A stretch of DNA of 9,783 bases from an uncultured Sphingobacteriales bacterium (GTDB lineage Bacteria > Bacteroidota > Bacteroidia > Chitinophagales > Chitinophagaceae), in contig CAMLFX010000105.1 of NCBI GenBank assembly GCA_946479435.1, positions 1 to 9,783 of the forward strand, read 5' to 3'. The notes under the pieces are model-generated. The model was given only the letters and a program-made list of their open reading frames with translations. It was not told the DNA's origin and did not search any database. Shown here piece after piece: positions 6,554 through 9,783 of the stretch. The position numbers and the translations under genes are program-made. The first letter of the stretch is position 1. Each line of letters starts with the position of its first letter.

Positions 6554-7933
6554 TTAGTCTTTCATTATTTTCATTATCCTGTAGGTTTGGCCGTCAGCGT
6601 ACCGCAGCATATAGATACCTTTAGGCATACCGCTCATATCTACTTCCATATCGCCTGTTATAGTGTGGTTGTACACTTCTTTACCGGTAACATCTATCAG
6701 GCTTACAGTTGCTTTATCAGCTATTTTGCCATCCAGTGTTATGTACAGTTTGTTTTGTACGGGGTTAGGGTAGGCGGTCACCATCATATTGTCTGCATTT
6801 ACCTCTTCAACACCTGTACCTACCGTAGTATGGAAAGGAACTGTCCTCCATTTGGAAAGCGGTGTAGGGCTGCATTTGCTGCGTATATGGAAGTACAGGC
6901 CTTTATTAGGTGCAAGGCCCAGCAATTGTACAGCGGTAGATGTGGTAACCGTACCTGCTACCGGTGGTGTTGCAGTAGTGCTCACAGCATATTCATAAGC
7001 ATATACCGTAGGTACAGGATCCCAGGTGGCTACAGCGGTAGTACCTGTTATGCGGTCTATTATTACTTTAGGTGCTTCACAATCCTGCACGGTGCAGAAG
7101 CGGTAAGTTACCCAGTCAGAAACAGTTGAAGTAGTAAAACGCGGATCGCAATTGGTACGTACGTGGAAGTAGTAGCAAGTGCTTGGGTTCAACGTATTGT
7201 AAGATTTTGCCGGTGTAGAAACAGGGCTGAAGCCACTACCGCTTGGTGGGGTTGGGCTTGTGCTCAGATGCGTTTCGTATTGTGTGGCGCCACCAGCAGC
7301 GGGAGGATCCCATGTCAGGTCAACCGAAGTAAGGGTCAGGTTGTTAGCCTGTACATTTTCCGGGGTATCGCACGTTGGTACTGTACTTGATAAAATGGTA
7401 ACATCATAGTCTTCTGCTTCACCGTCAAGAATATAAACTTCAGCGTCAGTGCCAGCAGCTAAACTAGGTGAGGAGCGAATTCTTAAGCGTGTTGTGCTTA
7501 TTGTTGCGCTAGTAGGCACCGTAAAACTGGCAGATGCAGTTGAGTTGGCTGCAATAGTACCATAATATACTTGTTCGGTGCTTGCAAAATTGCCATTATC
7601 GTTGAAGTCAACCCATACTTTAAAGTTTTGTGCGTTTGACGGGTGGTCATTTTTTATGTTTAATGTTATAGTAGCACCTTGTCTTGTCCACAGGCCTTGT
7701 GTACCAGGCATTGGATAATATGTGTATCCGTTTGCTGAACCGCAACCGCTATTGCTATTGTTGATATTAATGATACCACCACCGGTATAAAAACTTTCTA
7801 TAGTATAGCCGCCCGAGCAAGACCCGGCGTTGTATTGAGCAGGAAAATATGTCTGTGCATTCGCTGTTATGCCCAGAACCAGCAAAACAATAAGCGCCGA
7901 AAATTTCTTTAGGGTGTAAATATGTCTCTTCAT
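6554..7933 (-). CDS. secreted GEVED and fibronectin type III domain protein with T9SS type A sorting tail
   Basis: 459 residues, start ATG 7933. Residues 1-26 are a signal peptide (hydrophobic ALIVLLVLGIT, cleavage after ANA). Residues about 75-180 are a GEVED domain: WVDFNDNGNF at 107-116 is a calcium-loop-like segment, and the namesake motif appears as GEAEDYDV at 171-178. Two fibronectin type III-like domains follow (about 188-282 and 285-370), each with SxDLTWDP or AVATWDP and a YFHVRTNC or YFHIRSKC strand. Residues about 385-459 are the T9SS type A tail (AYPNPVQNKLYI, VSLIDVTGKEV, MPKGIYMLRY), which directs export across the outer membrane and removal or anchoring at the surface. There is no catalytic domain, so adhesion or matrix binding is the likely role. 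The 64 bases between it and the sulfotransferase gene show no clear -7 box or hairpin, so it may be co-transcribed or have a weak promoter. Confidence 0.88.
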   Translation of the reverse strand: MKRHIYTLKKFSALIVLLVLGITANAQTYFPAQYNAGSCSGGYTIESFYTGGGIININNSNSGCGSANGYTYYPMPGTQGLWTRQGATITLNIKNDHPSNAQNFKVWVDFNDNGNFASTEQVYYGTIAANSTASASFTVPTSATISTTRLRIRSSPSLAAGTDAEVYILDGEAEDYDVTILSSTVPTCDTPENVQANNLTLTSVDLTWDPPAAGGATQYETHLSTSPTPPSGSGFSPVSTPAKSYNTLNPSTCYYFHVRTNCDPRFTTSTVSDWVTYRFCTVQDCEAPKVIIDRITGTTAVATWDPVPTVYAYEYAVSTTATPPVAGTVTTSTAVQLLGLAPNKGLYFHIRSKCSPTPLSKWRTVPFHTTVGTGVEEVNADNMMVTAYPNPVQNKLYITLDGKIADKATVSLIDVTGKEVYNHTITGDMEVDMSGMPKGIYMLRYADGQTYRIMKIMKD

Positions 7934-7997
7934 ATTAAAGGTTAATTAGTGCTAATGTATACAATTTTTTGTTTTCCTGTATATGCCTGTGCGTACT

Positions 7998-9497
7998 TTA
8001 ATGAAAAATAAATTTCTCAAGTACAGCCTTGTTTTCAATAGGGTACACGCGGTATTCTGCGGTGTTGTGCCATGCTTTGCCGCTCATTTGTTCGCTCACG
8101 GCATTCCACAGCAGTTGCTTATCGCGGTTCACTATCAGCAGGCGCCCTGCTGCCCCTACCGTACATAGCAACGCGCCGTTGGTCAGCTCATATACACCAC
8201 CACCTGTGGTGGTACCGCCATCGGCATTGCTATCTATACTACAAGAGACAGACCAAAGCGGCGTAAGGTTGGCTTTTTTATCGGTTGTTTGGGGTTCGCT
8301 GAATATCCGTATGAAGGATTCTAGCTTCTTATTGCCGCCCGGTTTCATGTGGTTATCGAACAAGAAAAGCTCACCCTTGTTATTGGTGCGCACACAGTGC
8401 TGGCCGCAAAAGTATTCGCAGCTGGTTGGTATAGTATCGTTGGCGTATTTATCGCCATAGCTGTTCAGCCACTCGCCCGTAGGGTATTTTATCTTTACCA
8501 CACGGTTTATATCCCTGAAACTGAGGTAGATAGTGCTGTCTTTCTCGTTTACATAAAAGCTGTTAAGATGTGTAAAGCCGGTATAAAGCGGTTTGTTGGC
8601 AAAAGGTATGCTTTCTTCTTTCAGAAAATGGTCTTTACTCTTCCAGTACCATACTACGTTACCCGCAGTATCATACTCTATCAATGTGCCAAATACATAT
8701 CTCCGGTAGTTTTGCCCTTTTCTTGCCTGTGCTTCTATATCGGTGGGCATTTTTTTGCTGCCGTAATGCAGGCTATCGGGTTTGGCCCACCATATTTCAT
8801 CGCCACAAACCATATAATGCCCGTTTTTCAGGCGTACAAACTCGTGGTGGTAAAACTCCGTACTGTCGCCGCTTATTTGCCCATTATTCGGCGCCTTCCA
8901 TACTAATTTACCGTTATAGTCTACCTCTACGGCGTTGAAGCCATACAGCAAGGTAAACGTGCCCTGCCCCGTAGGCTTAAAATCCCTTATCTGAATGGGG
9001 TTATTGGTTAGCTGCGTAAGCTTTGGCAAATACCACAATGGCTTGCCTTGCAGGTTGTATATCACCGCTTTAAAATCGGTAGCCAGCATTATGGGGCTGT
9101 TGCCCAGCGCATTATTTATTACTCTCAGCCTGTTGTGGCTGCTGTCCACAGCTTCTGCACTATCGGTAGCAAAATGGTATAATGGTGTTTTGCTGCTGAC
9201 TTTCTTTTTGCTGTTGAGGTAAGATATGCGCCAGGTGTATTGGGTGGCAAAGGTGGGTAGCTCTGTTATACTGCGGTTGTCAGCCAATAAGGTATCTATT
9301 ATTATATGTTTGCCAAACTGTTGCTCATCGGTATAGTTGCCTTTGGCTACCTGTAGTTTGTAACGGGCGGTACCCGGCACTGCGTCGGCCGTGAAGCCCA
9401 CCATTACATAGTTCAGTTTACTGCCTTCAGCAGGTTGTACGCGGGCAAAAGCGGTTGCTGTATATAAACAAAGAACAAGGGGTAATAATTTCAGCAT
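7998..9497 (-). CDS. arylsulfate sulfotransferase (ASST)-like protein, periplasmic
   Basis: 499 residues, start ATG 9497. Residues 1-18 look like a Sec signal peptide (LLPLVLCLYTATAFA). About 20-110 is an Ig/fibronectin-like N-terminal domain (YKLQV, YTWRISYL). The rest is a beta-propeller of the arylsulfotransferase type with repeated strand-turn units such as IYNLQGKPLWYLP, VDYNGKLVWKAP and IEYDTAGNVVWYW. Likely active-site residues line up with the known E. coli enzyme: His217/218 in FYHHEFVRLKNGHYM, His310 in THLNSF, Arg328 in LSFRD, and His367 in CGQHCVRTNNKGELFLFDN as the probable sulfo-accepting histidine. The family moves sulfate from one phenolic compound to another without PAPS. There is no T9SS tail, so it should stay in the periplasm or be cell-bound. 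It lies 17 bases after the DUF1569-like gene and is probably in the same operon. The natural substrate is unknown. Confidence 0.8.
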   Translation of the reverse strand: MLKLLPLVLCLYTATAFARVQPAEGSKLNYVMVGFTADAVPGTARYKLQVAKGNYTDEQQFGKHIIIDTLLADNRSITELPTFATQYTWRISYLNSKKKVSSKTPLYHFATDSAEAVDSSHNRLRVINNALGNSPIMLATDFKAVIYNLQGKPLWYLPKLTQLTNNPIQIRDFKPTGQGTFTLLYGFNAVEVDYNGKLVWKAPNNGQISGDSTEFYHHEFVRLKNGHYMVCGDEIWWAKPDSLHYGSKKMPTDIEAQARKGQNYRRYVFGTLIEYDTAGNVVWYWKSKDHFLKEESIPFANKPLYTGFTHLNSFYVNEKDSTIYLSFRDINRVVKIKYPTGEWLNSYGDKYANDTIPTSCEYFCGQHCVRTNNKGELFLFDNHMKPGGNKKLESFIRIFSEPQTTDKKANLTPLWSVSCSIDSNADGGTTTGGGVYELTNGALLCTVGAAGRLLIVNRDKQLLWNAVSEQMSGKAWHNTAEYRVYPIENKAVLEKFIFH

Positions 9498-9514
9498 TGT
9501 GCAATGTCATTGTA

Positions 9515-9783
9515 TTACTTAGGTTGAAAGCCGTACTGGTTCAGGTGGTGTATAGCGTGCTTATGCAGCAGTTGTACCCACATATTGTAGCTAAGGTCGC
9601 CAAACAGCGGGTTGGTTATTTGTCTGTCGGGGGTTGTTTCAAATACTTTGAAGAAATGCGCTATCTCGCCCCTCAGTTCTGCAAGCGCATCCTGTATGCT
9701 CCCGTTTTTATGCGCATTAGGCGTATCAGGCATCATGGGGTTGGGTGTATTCTCCCTGAAAGGTTTTTCCGTCATCAGGAAGG
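9515..9783 (-). CDS. DUF1569 family (DinB-like) protein, 5' part missing at window edge
   Basis: The reading frame is open from the right edge of the window to TAA 9515-9517. An ATG at 9775 would give 86 residues, but the frame continues upstream without a stop. The homologous family is around 150 residues, so the true start is probably outside the window and this ATG is internal. The C-terminal part NPLFGDLSYNMWVQLLHKHAI followed by HHLNQYGF matches the end of DUF1569 proteins (pattern HP-F-G-LTY-W-KH-HH-RQFG). The histidines are in the position of the metal-binding helix of the DinB four-helix-bundle superfamily. Members are cytoplasmic; the reaction is unknown, with thiol-transfer or metal-dependent detoxification suggested for DinB relatives. 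It is probably the first of the minus-strand genes shown, transcribed into the sulfotransferase gene. Confidence 0.65.
   Translation of the reverse strand, partial: FLMTEKPFRENTPNPMMPDTPNAHKNGSIQDALAELRGEIAHFFKVFETTPDRQITNPLFGDLSYNMWVQLLHKHAIHHLNQYGFQPK

Noticed and set aside
9495..9512. Alternating CATTG / CAATG / CATTG units around the start of the sulfotransferase gene, able to form two small alternative hairpins
   Set aside because: Arms are only 5 bp with 1-2 base loops; likely chance and too weak to call a control element.

Overview
The window reads as chromosomal DNA of a Bacteroidetes bacterium, most likely Chitinophagales or Cytophagales-like. It encodes two proteins with type IX secretion (T9SS) sorting tails, one of type B (gliding-motility CHU_C domain) and one of type A. 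It also has SprB-type adhesin repeats, Bacteroidetes-style -7 boxes (TAnnTTTG) and poor Shine-Dalgarno signals. No rRNA, tRNA, CRISPR array or transposase was seen.

Layout. On the + strand from the left are a DEDDh exonuclease with an ExoX-like C-terminal domain (64-852), a polyprenol-phosphate mannose synthase-like GT2 enzyme starting at TTG (927-1655) and a hairpin that looks like its terminator. A 190-base leader follows, with a palindrome and a -7 box, and then a 1120-residue secreted SprB-repeat/CHU_C protein (1846-5208). Next comes an AT-rich two-gene cassette (about 5263-6504): an abortive-infection (AbiCter/HEPN-type) gene and a 150-residue protein of unknown function. A bidirectional hairpin terminator (6502-6529) separates the cassette from three minus-strand genes: a GEVED/fibronectin-III protein with a T9SS tail (6554-7933), an arylsulfate sulfotransferase-like enzyme (7998-9497) and the 3' part of a DUF1569/DinB-like gene running off the right edge.

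The cassette is the part most worth attention. The Abi gene is split by a one-base frame change exactly at a run of seven G. The part that goes out of frame carries the predicted HEPN ribonuclease motif (R-x6-H). Its start codon lies in the right arm of a 21-bp, 4-base-loop hairpin (5263-5308). This suggests a toxic RNase gene with two layers of silencing: start-codon occlusion on read-through RNA, and a possible slippage or phase switch at the G tract. A plain pseudogene or a sequencing error at the homopolymer fits the sequence equally well. The partner gene starts four bases after the Abi stop codon, so the two look like one operon.

The flanking genes look like ordinary housekeeping and surface functions: nucleic-acid trimming, polyprenol-linked sugar supply, surface adhesion and periplasmic sulfate transfer. 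The cassette has lower GC than its neighbours (about 33-38% against mostly 42-52% in hand-counted 60-base lines, though one flanking line is also 38%). That fits a small acquired defence island between a + strand gene and a convergent - strand gene.
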